Of a stretch of DNA of 64,000 nt, positions 40,488 to 49,342 are shown piece after piece. The translations under genes were made by a program, and so were the position numbers. Positions within the stretch are counted from its first letter, which is position 1; each line of letters starts with the position of its first letter. This stretch comes from Streptomyces aurantiogriseus (lineage in GTDB: Bacteria > Actinomycetota > Actinomycetes > Streptomycetales > Streptomycetaceae): assembly GCF_014649375.1 (NCBI RefSeq), contig NZ_BMSX01000001.1, positions 620,001 to 684,000 on the forward strand. Direction: 5' to 3'. The notes below the pieces were generated by a model. The model was not told the origin of the DNA and ran no database searches. It was given only the letters and a program-made list of their open reading frames with translations.

Positions 40488-41063
40488 TCAGAGCTTGCCC
40501 CCCACCAGGACCGTGCGATGGCCACCCAGCACGCGTGCGAATCGTTCGAGGAAGCCCGGGCTGAACTCGGGCCAGTCCCAGAACTCGAAGCCCAGGTAGC
40601 CGAATGCGTAGTAGTCGTCGTCCCAGGTCCACGCAGTAAGGTCACCGGCTCGACTGCAGCCCGGGCAGGCAACGGTGGCTCGGCCCGTGTCGTACCAAAT
40701 GTCGATGGCCTTGCTGAAGGGCTCCCAGGCACCCTCGATCAAGTCCCACTCATCGGTATACAGGTCCACGTGGCCGGCACAGTGAGGGCAAACGGCGTAC
40801 ATGGCATCGCCCTGGCCGCCCTGGAAGACGGTTCGGCCTGTTTCGATGTTGAGTCCGTCGCTGGGCTCCCAGTCCTCCTGCCCGACCGCCTTGGCCCAGA
40901 GCGGACCGGGTGGGTGTCCCAGCGGGGCGCCGAGAACACAGTCGGTGCGCTCGGCGCGGACTATCCCTTCCTCGACGAGCCAGTCAAGGCCGCGAGCAGC
41001 GAGTGCTGTCGCGTCTGCCGGCGTGGCATCCAGATCGACGACGGTTTGAAAGTGGTTTCCCAT
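40488..41063 (-). CDS. Uncharacterised protein with a zinc-ribbon-like cysteine pair
   Basis: 191 residues from ATG 41063. A helical N-terminus (DATPADATALAARGLDWLVEE) is followed by a CPHC...CPGC arrangement (residues about 92-95 and 133-136) that could bind zinc, then many aromatic residues (DDDYYAFGYLGFEFWDWPEF). The product is acidic and without membrane segments, so it is probably cytoplasmic. I recognise no family. It faces the GYD gene and lies in the variable region before the tRNA-Ser. Confidence 0.72.
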   Translation of the reverse strand: MGNHFQTVVDLDATPADATALAARGLDWLVEEGIVRAERTDCVLGAPLGHPPGPLWAKAVGQEDWEPSDGLNIETGRTVFQGGQGDAMYAVCPHCAGHVDLYTDEWDLIEGAWEPFSKAIDIWYDTGRATVACPGCSRAGDLTAWTWDDDYYAFGYLGFEFWDWPEFSPGFLERFARVLGGHRTVLVGGKL

Positions 41064-41108
41064 GAGGGGTGACAGTAGAAGACCCCACCGACAACAGCTG
41101 AGGACCGC

Positions 41109-41216
41109 TCAACCTCGGATCAGAGGACCTGAGTAGACGTCGACCTGGACGCGGAGTACATCCTCATCGAGCTCCTTGGCAGTCGTGACGAGCACGCTGC
41201 GACTCGGGTCTACCAC
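41109..41216 (-). pseudogene. Short open frame, probable gene remnant
   Basis: The frame GTG GTA GAC ... TGA encodes 35 residues with a plausible beta-strand pattern (VLVTTAKELDEDVLRVQVDV). It has Streptomyces codon bias but no match to a family I know, and in-frame stops directly precede it, so I take it as the end of a truncated gene. Confidence 0.3.
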
Positions 41217-41265
41217 CTCGCCGGATCCAGGCTTCAACTATCCACCGGTTGCAGCTCATTGGCGA

Positions 41266-41712
41266 TCAGGGCTGGTCTTCCAACGCCGCGTATGCTCGCT
41301 CGACCTCGCCCAGGTACTGCCCCAGGCGGAAGCGAACCTCCCCGATGGGCCTGCCATCGGGGCCCGGGTACATCAGGTCGGACCAGATGACCGTCTCTCC
41401 CCGGAGCCGGACCCGGATGGTCAGCCTGTCCGGCCCTGGCTCGGGCTGCTCCTGGGTTGCCACATCCACCGTGCACGGCATATCCGTCGGATAGAGCGGT
41501 CCGCCTGGGCGGAGCAGCCGCCTCGGATCGAGGCCGGCCATTCTGCTGTCGCTGCGCGCGACCACGTCGAGGCCATCGACGAAGAGGTACGTGTGAACGG
41601 CAGCACACGCCGGCGGTCCAGGACACGCGCCGATGAGCAGCGTGCTCACCGCACCACTGCTTCGCCCGTCGGGCACGGTGGCCCTCACCTCGCGCGGGGA
41701 CCTACGCGGCAT
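41266..41712 (-). CDS. Uncharacterised protein
   Basis: 148 residues. The C-terminal two thirds show a regular alternating pattern (TYLFVDGLDVVARSDSRMAG, LTIRVRLRGETVIWSDLMYP, IGEVRFRLGQYLGEVERAYA) that looks like a genuine folded domain, and it has normal codon use. I do not recognise it. No signal or membrane segment is present. The start is unclear: the ATG at 41712 gives a basic leader, and a later start is possible. It is in the variable region. Confidence 0.6.
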   Translation of the reverse strand: MPRRSPREVRATVPDGRSSGAVSTLLIGACPGPPACAAVHTYLFVDGLDVVARSDSRMAGLDPRRLLRPGGPLYPTDMPCTVDVATQEQPEPGPDRLTIRVRLRGETVIWSDLMYPGPDGRPIGEVRFRLGQYLGEVERAYAALEDQP

Positions 41713-41808
41713 CCGCCTGATGTGACGTCATGGGCCGATGCTAGCGGCCACGCCGCCGAGTCAAGCCGACAATGCGCCGTCCCACACCGAGGACGGTGCC
41801 CGTGCTCA

Positions 41809-41949
41809 TCAGTGGCTGAACCGCCACACCGATGCCGTGCCGCCGGTTTCGCGGTCGGCGACCGAGTCCAGCAGCGTGGTGAGGCGGGCGGACGGCGTGC
41901 CGGTGACAAAGGCCGTGAGGTCGGCGCCGAAGCTCGTCGGCTGGCGCCG
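41809..41949 (-). pseudogene. C-terminal gene fragment
   Basis: The frame ending in TGA at 41809-41811 reads TSFGADLTAFVTGTPSARLT then LLDSVADRETGGTASVWRFS, a well-formed C-terminal segment with GC3 bias. Upstream it runs into the PIN gene in another frame, so it has lost its front half. I do not know the parent family. Confidence 0.35.
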
Positions 41950-41953
41950 CGGG

Positions 41954-42379
41954 TCAGACCTTTTTGACGACGATCGAGTCAGGGACCAGCCGTTCCAGGT
42001 CGTCCACGTCCGAGGTGAAGACGGTGACCTGACCCTTCTGCTGCCGGGCGATGACGGCAAGTACCGCGTCGATCGCATACTTGTGGCCGTGCAGCTTGGC
42101 GTCGGCCAGGAGCCGACGGGCCTGGCGTGCCTCGTCCTTTCCGATCTCGGCGACTTTGAGTCGCGAGAGGACCCAGTCCCAGCGCTGCTCGGTGGTTCTG
42201 CCGTCGTATGCCTCGACCAGCGTCATCGGTGATGTCACCACCTCGGCCTCGCCCCGCGCCGCGAGGTCCAGCCAGGCGATCAGCTTCCGGTCACCGCGCA
42301 CAGCGAGGGACAGGGCCTCGCAGTCGAGCACGAAGATGCGCAGCCGCGGCTGCCCGTGCTCACCGGCCCGTTTCTTCAC
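41954..42379 (-). CDS. PIN-domain (VapC-like) toxin, putative RNase
   Basis: 141 residues from GTG 42379, overlapping the antitoxin stop by four bases. The acidic residues of a PIN nuclease are in place: FVLDCEAL (first Asp), TLVEAYDG (Glu), KYAIDAVLAVIA (Asp) and FTSDVDDLERL (last Asp). PIN toxins cut RNA, usually tRNA or rRNA, when their antitoxin is degraded. Next to an antitoxin-like gene of suitable size and in a genomic island, this looks like a complete TA pair that could stabilise the region. Confidence 0.88.
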   Translation of the reverse strand: MKKRAGEHGQPRLRIFVLDCEALSLAVRGDRKLIAWLDLAARGEAEVVTSPMTLVEAYDGRTTEQRWDWVLSRLKVAEIGKDEARQARRLLADAKLHGHKYAIDAVLAVIARQQKGQVTVFTSDVDDLERLVPDSIVVKKV

Positions 42380-42654
42380 GCGGCCTCTCCGGCGTCGTGC
42401 TTTGCGACGGCGTGGCGTCGCTCGTGCTCGGCGTCGAGGTCCGCCAGCTCCTCCAACGCTTCCGCATGTTCGTCATCGGTAACGGGACCGTGTTCCTCCT
42501 GCAGCCAGTCCACGAGTTCCCGCAGCCGGTCCCGGTCACGCTTGAAGCGCAGTGCCTCTGCGACGTATGCCGACAGACCCCGCTCCGCCGCCTCCGCACG
42601 GATCTCGTCAAGGAGATCCTCAGGGATGGTCACCGTCACCTTCTTGGTCGCCAT
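42376..42654 (-). CDS. Ribbon-helix-helix-type antitoxin for the PIN toxin
   Basis: 92 residues from ATG 42654; alternative upstream starts exist at 42663 and 42666. The N-terminus KKVTVTIPEDLLDEIRAEAAERG is a typical ribbon-helix-helix (VapB/CopG-like) DNA-binding segment, and the rest is an acidic, helical toxin-binding tail (EELADLDAEHERRHAV). As in other type II pairs, the antitoxin comes first and probably represses the operon with the toxin. Confidence 0.82.
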   Translation of the reverse strand: MATKKVTVTIPEDLLDEIRAEAAERGLSAYVAEALRFKRDRDRLRELVDWLQEEHGPVTDDEHAEALEELADLDAEHERRHAVAKHDAGEAA

Positions 42655-42782
42655 ACAAGGCACCATACTCCCAGTGTCGAATCCCTTACCAGGCGGTCCC
42701 TGCGGCAGGCTGGAGTGCGGCCTGCGCACGCAAGTCGACCCTGGCCGGTTCGGCCGTCGAAGGCCGGAAACGAAGTCGGCGG

Positions 42783-43676
42783 TCAGGCGGCTGTGGCGGG
42801 GCGTGGGCTGCCGTGGAACACCTGGCTCGCGTGCCAGGCGCGATGGGCCGGCGCGATGGAGCGGATGCCCGGCTGAGGGCCGACGAGCGGACGGCCCGCG
42901 AGCGCTATGACGTGTTCGTGGGCGGCACGGCTGTGGCCGACGAACCGTTGTGAGACCAGGATGCGGTGGCTGTCGCCGACACCGAGGACACCCTTGTCGA
43001 AGAGCTTGTGGTGCAGCGAGCACAGACACAATCCGTTGTCGACGTCGTCAGGACCGCCGAATGCCCACCACCGCACATGCGCGGCCTCCAGCCCGACTGG
43101 AACCGCGCCGATCCGGCCGTCATAGCCGCAGAAGGCGCACCGATACTCGTAGGCCATCAGCACCAGGTCCCGCATTCGTGGGTCCCGGCGCCTCCGCACG
43201 GCCGAGACCCCGGCGGTCTCGGCCTGCTCCAGCTCCAGGCCGACGGCTTCGCACAGCTCGTCGTGAAGTGAGGGCGGGAAGTTCAGGTCGAGCAGTACCC
43301 GCGCCATCCGGCCGAGCAGCGATGGCTCACGCAGCAACGCCGTGCGCAGTTCGGGCGTCAGGCGCCCTGCCGCTCCCGCGGCCCGCAGCTCTCGTACCCC
43401 GCTTCCGGGGCTACCCGGTCCGCGATCGGTATGCACCTCCCACACCCCGTCACTGACCAGGTGGTGAAACGGGTAGGCGGGCGTCGTCTTGTTGGGCGGC
43501 CCGTACTCGGACAGCAGCCGCTTCAGGTCCTCCTCCACTGCGCTGTACCGCAGCTCGTCGTCGGCACCCTGCTGGAACCGGCCGAGGGCGTACAGAAACA
43601 GCAGCGGCTTGTGCGGAGCGCGAGTCCCGCTTCTGGTCCACTGCCTCAGCTTCGCGGTGCGCTCCAGCCAGTCCAT
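42783..43676 (-). CDS. Likely phosphorothioated-DNA-binding HNH restriction endonuclease (ScoMcrA-like, type IV)
   Basis: 297 residues from ATG 43676. Residues about 1-150 (LRQWTRSGTRAPHKPLLFLY, SEYGPPNKTTPAYPFHHLVS, DGVWE) match the sulfur-binding domain of ScoMcrA-type enzymes that recognise phosphorothioated DNA. Residues about 175-235 form an HNH nuclease: CxxC (180/183), H200 in EAAHVRWW, N214 in DDVDNGL and H223 in LHHKLFDKG. The catalytic set is complete. It would cut DNA modified by Dnd systems, so it protects against such incoming DNA, and it is incompatible with a resident dnd cluster. It lies in a region with other defence-type and truncated genes. Confidence 0.85.
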   Translation of the reverse strand: MDWLERTAKLRQWTRSGTRAPHKPLLFLYALGRFQQGADDELRYSAVEEDLKRLLSEYGPPNKTTPAYPFHHLVSDGVWEVHTDRGPGSPGSGVRELRAAGAAGRLTPELRTALLREPSLLGRMARVLLDLNFPPSLHDELCEAVGLELEQAETAGVSAVRRRRDPRMRDLVLMAYEYRCAFCGYDGRIGAVPVGLEAAHVRWWAFGGPDDVDNGLCLCSLHHKLFDKGVLGVGDSHRILVSQRFVGHSRAAHEHVIALAGRPLVGPQPGIRSIAPAHRAWHASQVFHGSPRPATAA

Positions 43677-43907
43677 GACCGGCGATCGTAGTGGCGTCCT
43701 CGGACACCGTCCGGGACTTGCGTGAGCAGGCGGCTGACGGCGGCCCGGAGTCGCAGAGATCTGCGCCAAATGATCGAAATGAACAATGGGCGGCTGGGCG
43801 TCGGCGCCGGTACGGCTCCGGGTCTCGTCTGAACGGCCATGAACGGCGCTGAATGAGACGGAAACCGAGACGGGCGTTGGCGTCCAGCCGGTACAGGTGT
43901 CGTCGGG
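43677..43907. other. Intergenic region in the variable island
   Basis: No gene is supported. A motif TGAGACGGAAACCGAGACGG (43854 onward) closely resembles the sequence at the end of the integrase remnant (44881 onward); the pair is listed as a repeat. Confidence 0.5.
43854..43876. repeat. 23-bp element repeated at 44881-44903
   Basis: TGAGACGGAAAC(C/T)GA(G/C)ACGG(G/A)CG occurs here and immediately at the end of the integrase fragment. In other Streptomyces the same sequence follows integrase genes, as I remember it. The copies bracket the region with the truncated gene at 43908. Confidence 0.6.
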
Positions 43908-44172
43908 CTAGAGGCCGCGCAGTGCCTCGTAGAGGTCGCCGTAGGCGCTCCAGCAGGTGACGCTGCCGTCGTCGTTCAGACTGCCCATGTACCAGTCGTC
44001 ATCGTTGACGGCTTTCACCAGGCAGAGCCCGTGAAATCCCAAGACGATCTCGGGGTGGAGCGGCTCGCCTTGTGCCGGCCAGCCTGTCACGACTCGATCG
44101 GTGTCGAGAGGCGTGCCCTCCCGGTCGCCGGAGGCCTTACGGATCTCCTGGGAAGCCAAGGGTATGTAGGGC
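43908..44172 (-). pseudogene. 5'-truncated gene of unknown function
   Basis: The open frame ending at TAG 43908-43910 encodes a compact C-terminal domain (PYIPLASQEIRKASGDREGT, LHPEIVLGFHGLCLVKAVND, DWYMGSLNDDGSVTCWSAYG). It has no sensible start codon: in-frame sequence upstream is low complexity and not protein-like. It appears to have lost its front end, possibly by a mobile element. Family not recognised. Confidence 0.55.
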
Positions 44173-44479
44173 TTGCTCCAGGCTTGACCTGCGGCGGAGT
44201 AGCGGCGGGGCCTGGTGGGCGGTCGACCGGTTCTCCGGTGTTCCCCGTGGTTCCCCCCCACGATCTGGCATGAGGCTGGCACGGACGTGACCGACGTCGA
44301 CTGCGTCCTGTGACATCGAACTTGAGCCCGTGCCATCGAAGTCTGGCGGAGTACGTCAGGGGCGCTTCGGTTCTTGGCCGCTGCCTCCAGCCCGGCGAAT
44401 GTGCACCGTGCCGGCATCCAGGTCGACGCGGAATGGCGGTGGAAGGAGAACCCACCCAGCCCCGAGTCGCCGGCCTGAC

Positions 44480-44883
44480 CCGCTGATCAAGATTCTCCGC
44501 CTGCACCAGGAAGCCCAGGAGCGGGAGCGGATCGCGGCCGGTGCCGACTGGGAGGGCAAGGGGTACATTTCGCCTCGCCGACCGGCGGGCCGCTGAGCCC
44601 GAACCCCGACTTCCATGTCTGGAAGCGGCTCCTCCGGGACGCGGGCGTACGAGACGGCCGTCTCCATGACGCTCGCCACACCGCCGCGACCGTCCTCCTG
44701 ATCCTCGGCGTCCCGGACGTCGTGATCGACTCGATCATGGGTTGGGAGCCCGGGGGAGCGGCACGCATGCGCGCCCGCTGCATGCACGTGACGGGGACCA
44801 TGCTCCGCAAGGTCGCGCAACAAGCCGGCGACGCCCTCTGGGAGCCGCCGAGCCCGCCTGCCACCGGCCGAAAAGCCGACTGA
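44480..44883 (+). pseudogene. Tyrosine-recombinase (integrase) C-terminal remnant
   Basis: Only the catalytic half remains. One frame reads LIKILRLHQEAQERERIAAG with ADWEGKGYI, then the frame shifts near 44568 and continues LSPNPDFHVWKRLLRDAGVR, then LHDARHTAATVLLILGVPD. That segment carries the HxxR box of the recombinase active site. The residue expected to be the nucleophilic tyrosine (normally M-x-x-RY-x-HV) is cysteine here (RARCMHV). The gene is thus truncated at the 5' end, frameshifted and mutated at the active site. It ends 64 bases before tRNA-Ser(GGA), a common att site for this class. Confidence 0.8.
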
Positions 44884-44909
44884 GACGGAAACTGACACGG
44901 ACGAACGCC

Positions 44910-44943
44910 AGAGGGCCGGGCCACTTTCGTGGTCCGGCCCTCT
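44910..44943. terminator. Hairpin terminator for tRNA-Ser(GGA) and the integrase remnant
   Basis: AGAGGGCCGGGCCAC and GTGGTCCGGCCCTCT form a 15-bp stem (one G-T mismatch) with a TTTC loop, four bases before the end of the tRNA, so it would stop both converging transcripts. Confidence 0.82.
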
Positions 44944-44947
44944 GGGC

Positions 44948-45035
44948 TGGCGGAGGATACGAGATTCGAACTCGTGAGGGGTTGCCCCCAACACGCTTTC
45001 CAAGCGTGCGCCCTAGGCCTCTAGGCGAATCCTCC
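44948..45035 (-). tRNA. tRNA-Ser(GGA) with encoded CCA
   Basis: Acceptor stem GGAGGAT / ATCCTCC, anticodon stem CACGC/GCGTG with loop TTGGAAA (anticodon GGA at 44999-45001 on the complement), a serine-type long variable arm and T arm ACGAG-TTCGAAT-CTCGT. The 3'-CCA is encoded (44948-44950), unlike the two other serine tRNAs in the window. The adjacent integrase remnant suggests this 3' end was an att site. Confidence 0.96.
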
Positions 45036-45110
45036 GCCGGAAACATTACATGACCGAGAGGAGTGCTCGCGAACTCGTTCCCTGCCCCTGGCATCGGGTA
45101 ACCTGGGCGC

Positions 45111-45196
45111 AGCCCCTCACGCGGCGCTATCTGACTGAACTCCCCCAGGGCCGGAAGGCAGCAAGGGTAGGTCGGCTCTGGCGGGTGCGTGGGGGG
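45111..45196 (+). ncRNA. ffs: Bacterial small SRP RNA (4.5S)
   Basis: The universal SRP helix-8 sequence GGCCGGAAGGCAGCAAGGGT lies at 45148-45167, flanked by complementary arms: CCCCTCACGC (45112-45121) pairs with GCGTGGGGGG near 45186-45195. The ends are set by this pairing and may differ by a few bases. The RNA joins Ffh to target membrane and secreted proteins. Confidence 0.93.
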
Positions 45197-45308
45197 CGCT
45201 TGTGTTCCCGGGGCGAGTCAGGGCTGCTGCCCGGGGTGAGCCAGGGCGGGTTCCCGGGGTGAGCTGGGGCGGGGCCGGTTGTCAGTGGGCGCCTATAACC
45301 TCGTATGC

Positions 45309-47624
45309 GTGTCGTCTCTCGCGCTGTACCGCCGCTATCGCCCGGAGTCGTTCGCCGAGGTCATCGGGCAGGAGCATGTCACCGACCCGCTGCAGCAGGC
45401 GCTGCGCAACAACCGGGTCAATCACGCGTACCTGTTCAGCGGTCCGCGTGGGTGTGGCAAGACGACCAGCGCGCGCATCCTGGCCCGGTGTCTGAACTGC
45501 GAGCAGGGGCCCACACCGACCCCCTGCGGGGAGTGCGAGTCGTGCCGGGACCTCGCGCGCAACGGACCCGGGTCCATCGACGTCATCGAGATCGACGCCG
45601 CTTCGCACGGCGGTGTGGACGACGCCCGTGACCTGCGGGAGAAGGCCTTCTTCGGGCCGGCTCGCAGCCGCTACAAGATCTACATCATCGACGAGGCCCA
45701 CATGGTCACGTCGGCCGGTTTCAACGCGCTCCTGAAGGTCGTCGAGGAGCCCCCGGAGCATCTCAAGTTCATCTTCGCCACCACCGAGCCCGAGAAGGTC
45801 ATCGGGACGATCCGTTCGCGGACCCACCACTACCCCTTCCGGCTCGTCCCGCCGGGCACCCTGCGGGAATACCTCGGAGAGGTGTGCCAGAAGGAGGACA
45901 TCCCCGTCGAGGACGGAGTGCTGCCGCTCGTCGTGCGCGCGGGCGCGGGGTCCGTGCGTGACTCCATGTCCGTCATGGACCAGCTGCTCGCCGGTGCCGG
46001 CGCGGACGGTGTGACGTATGCCATGGCCACCTCCCTGCTCGGGTACACGGACGGCTCGCTGCTCGACTCCGTCGTCGAGGCGTTCGCCACCGGTGACGGG
46101 GCCGCCGCCTTCGAGGTCGTGGACCGTGTCATCGAGGGGGGCAACGACCCCCGGCGCTTCGTCGCCGACCTGCTGGAGCGGCTCCGGGACCTGGTGATCC
46201 TCGCCGCCGTCCCGGACGCCGCCGAGAAGGGGCTCATCGACGCCCCCGCCGACGTCATCGAGCGGATGCAGGCCCAGGCCGGCGTCTTCGGCGCCGCCGA
46301 GCTGAGCCGCGCCGCCGACCTCGTCAACGAGGGCCTCACCGAAATGCGGGGCGCCACCTCGCCCCGCCTCCAGCTCGAGCTGATCTGCGCCCGCGTCCTG
46401 CTGCCCGCCGCCTACGGCGACGAGCGCTCCGTCATGGCCCGCCTCGACCGCATCGAGCGCGGCGTCAACTTCTCCGCGGGCGGAGCCGCCGCCGGGATGC
46501 CGGCCATGGGGTACGTGCCCGGCCCGGAGGCGCACGGGGGAGCGGGGGCTCCCGCCGAGGGCGCGCCGATCCCGCCGGGAGGCGGCGCCGCGGCGGCCCG
46601 GGCGGCGGTACGGGGCCCGGCTGCGGGCGCTGCGCCCGCCCAGCCCCCTGCCACCCCTACGGCTCCCGCCCCCGCGCCGACCCCTGCTCCCGCCCCCGCG
46701 CCGACCGCTGCTCCCGCCCCCGCGCCGACCCCTGCTCCTGCCGCGGCCTCCGCGCCGACGGCCGACGCCCCTTCCGCCCCCGCGGCTCCCGCCCCCGGCG
46801 CCTGGCCCACCCCCGCCGCCGCGGGCAGCGGACGCCGGCCCGGCGGCTGGCCCACGGCCGCACCCGCGGGCGGCGGCGCCCGCCCTCCGGCGACCCCGGC
46901 GGCCACCCCTGCCTCCACTCCCACTCCCCCTCCCGCCCAGGCTGCCGCCGTCTACGCACCTCCCGCCGGCGGCCTCGACCCCCGCACGCTCTGGCCCAAC
47001 ATCCTCGAGGCGGTCAAGAACCGCCGTCGCTTCACCTGGATTCTGCTCAGCCAGAACGCCCACATCGCGAGCTTCGACGGCACCACCCTCCAACTCGGCT
47101 TCGTCAACGCCGGCGCCCGCGACAACTTCGCGAGCAGCGGCAGCGAGGACGTGCTGAGGCAGGCGCTGGCCGAGCAGTTCAACGTCCAGTGGAAGATCGA
47201 GGCGATCGTCGACCCGTCCGGCGGCGGCTCGATGCCCCCGCCGACCGGCGGCTTCGGCGGTTCCTCCGGCCCGTCCGGCCCCTCCGGCTTCGGCGGAGGC
47301 GGCGCCCCGGGCGGTGGCTACGGCAACGCCGGCGGCTACGGCAATTCCGGCGGCTACGGCGGCGGCGGTACGGCATCCCAGCATGCGCCCGCACCCACGC
47401 CGGCCGCTCCCACCCCGGCCCCGGCCCGGCCCACGCCCCCGTCGACCCCCGCCCCCGTCTCCACCCCCACCCCTGCACCCTCCTCCGCTCCGGAACACGT
47501 GGCTCCCGAGGACGACATCCCCGAGGACGACGACCCCGACCTCAACGAGAGCGCACTTTCCGGCCACGAACTGATCGTGCGGGAGCTGGGGGCGACGGTG
47601 GTGGAGGAGTTCACGAACGAGTAG
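45309..47624 (+). CDS. dnaX: DNA polymerase III subunits gamma and tau
   Basis: 771 residues from GTG 45309 (VSSLALYRRYRPESFAEVIG). Walker A GPRGCGKT at 45-52, a zinc module (CLNC...CGECESC), the sensor and Walker B segment YIIDEAHMV, and the clamp-loader domain III follow the normal order to about residue 370. The rest is Pro/Ala-rich (repeats such as [14 protein letters not shown]), then a conserved tau-type segment (WPNILEAVKNRRRFTWILLS) and a Gly/Ser/Tyr-rich and acidic tail. No A-rich slippery site for a gamma frameshift is present. A Shine-Dalgarno sequence is lacking; a TATAAC box 11 bases upstream suggests a very short or absent leader. Confidence 0.97.
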   Translation: MSSLALYRRYRPESFAEVIGQEHVTDPLQQALRNNRVNHAYLFSGPRGCGKTTSARILARCLNCEQGPTPTPCGECESCRDLARNGPGSIDVIEIDAASHGGVDDARDLREKAFFGPARSRYKIYIIDEAHMVTSAGFNALLKVVEEPPEHLKFIFATTEPEKVIGTIRSRTHHYPFRLVPPGTLREYLGEVCQKEDIPVEDGVLPLVVRAGAGSVRDSMSVMDQLLAGAGADGVTYAMATSLLGYTDGSLLDSVVEAFATGDGAAAFEVVDRVIEGGNDPRRFVADLLERLRDLVILAAVPDAAEKGLIDAPADVIERMQAQAGVFGAAELSRAADLVNEGLTEMRGATSPRLQLELICARVLLPAAYGDERSVMARLDRIERGVNFSAGGAAAGMPAMGYVPGPEAHGGAGAPAEGAPIPPGGGAAAARAAVRGPAAGAAPAQPPATPTAPAPAPTPAPAPAPTAAPAPAPTPAPAAASAPTADAPSAPAAPAPGAWPTPAAAGSGRRPGGWPTAAPAGGGARPPATPAATPASTPTPPPAQAAAVYAPPAGGLDPRTLWPNILEAVKNRRRFTWILLSQNAHIASFDGTTLQLGFVNAGARDNFASSGSEDVLRQALAEQFNVQWKIEAIVDPSGGGSMPPPTGGFGGSSGPSGPSGFGGGGAPGGGYGNAGGYGNSGGYGGGGTASQHAPAPTPAAPTPAPARPTPPSTPAPVSTPTPAPSSAPEHVAPEDDIPEDDDPDLNESALSGHELIVRELGATVVEEFTNE

Positions 47625-47758
47625 GAGGCGCTCACCCGGTCCGGCCGACGCCCACAGCGACACAGGGCACGGCTTTGGAGGAACGCACAGCTTCCCGACC
47701 CGGCCCCCTTCGGAAGCCCGCACAAAACACCGCACGCCCAGCCCGTTAGGCTGACCCC

Positions 47759-49009
<1,251 letters not shown>

Positions 49010-49076
49010 CACTCCGCGCAGGATGCCCGCGTGAGCCGCCCCCCCCGTAAGTCGCCGAAGTGCAGGCTTCTGAACA

Positions 49077-49121
49077 GGCCCCGGATCCCCTGGGAACCCC
49101 CCAGGGAACCCGGGGCCTTTT
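49077..49121 (+). terminator. Terminator after purD
   Basis: GGCCCCGG (49077-49084) pairs with CCGGGGCC (49110-49117), with an inner stem CCCTGGG/CCCAGGG-like segment, and runs into TTTTCC, giving a classical rho-independent terminator 67 bases after the stop. Confidence 0.85.
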
Positions 49122-49342
49122 CCTTGCCCACCGTCATCCACCTCTCCCCAAAGCCATTCCATCGAGTGAGCGGTGCCGCTTCCGGCTGACGGCGGTCGCA
49201 GGGCCAACTAGGGTGCGGCGCAAGCGTCCGGCACTTGGCCCATCGGCATTGCGATGTCAGTGGCGGGTGCCACAGTGGGGGAGTGAGCAAGACCAGGAGA
49301 GTCAGGACATCCAGGACTGCGGGGAGGGGGTGAGGTCCGGTC
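49122..49342. other. Intergenic region before the M48-like gene
   Basis: No gene is firmly supported. A 16-codon frame (GTG 49283 to TGA 49333, product VSKTRRVRTSRTAGRG) ends ten bases before the next gene and could be a leader peptide, but its ribosome site is too close to the GTG. Promoter for the next gene is expected here. Confidence 0.4.

Noticed and set aside
40430..40500. Left attachment site of the island
   Set aside because: I searched by eye for a copy of the tRNA-Ser 3' end around 40430 and further left and found none, so the boundary is not claimed.
45309..47624. Programmed frameshift for a gamma subunit in dnaX
   Set aside because: No A-rich slippery sequence with a following hairpin is present; tau appears to be made alone or gamma arises by other means.
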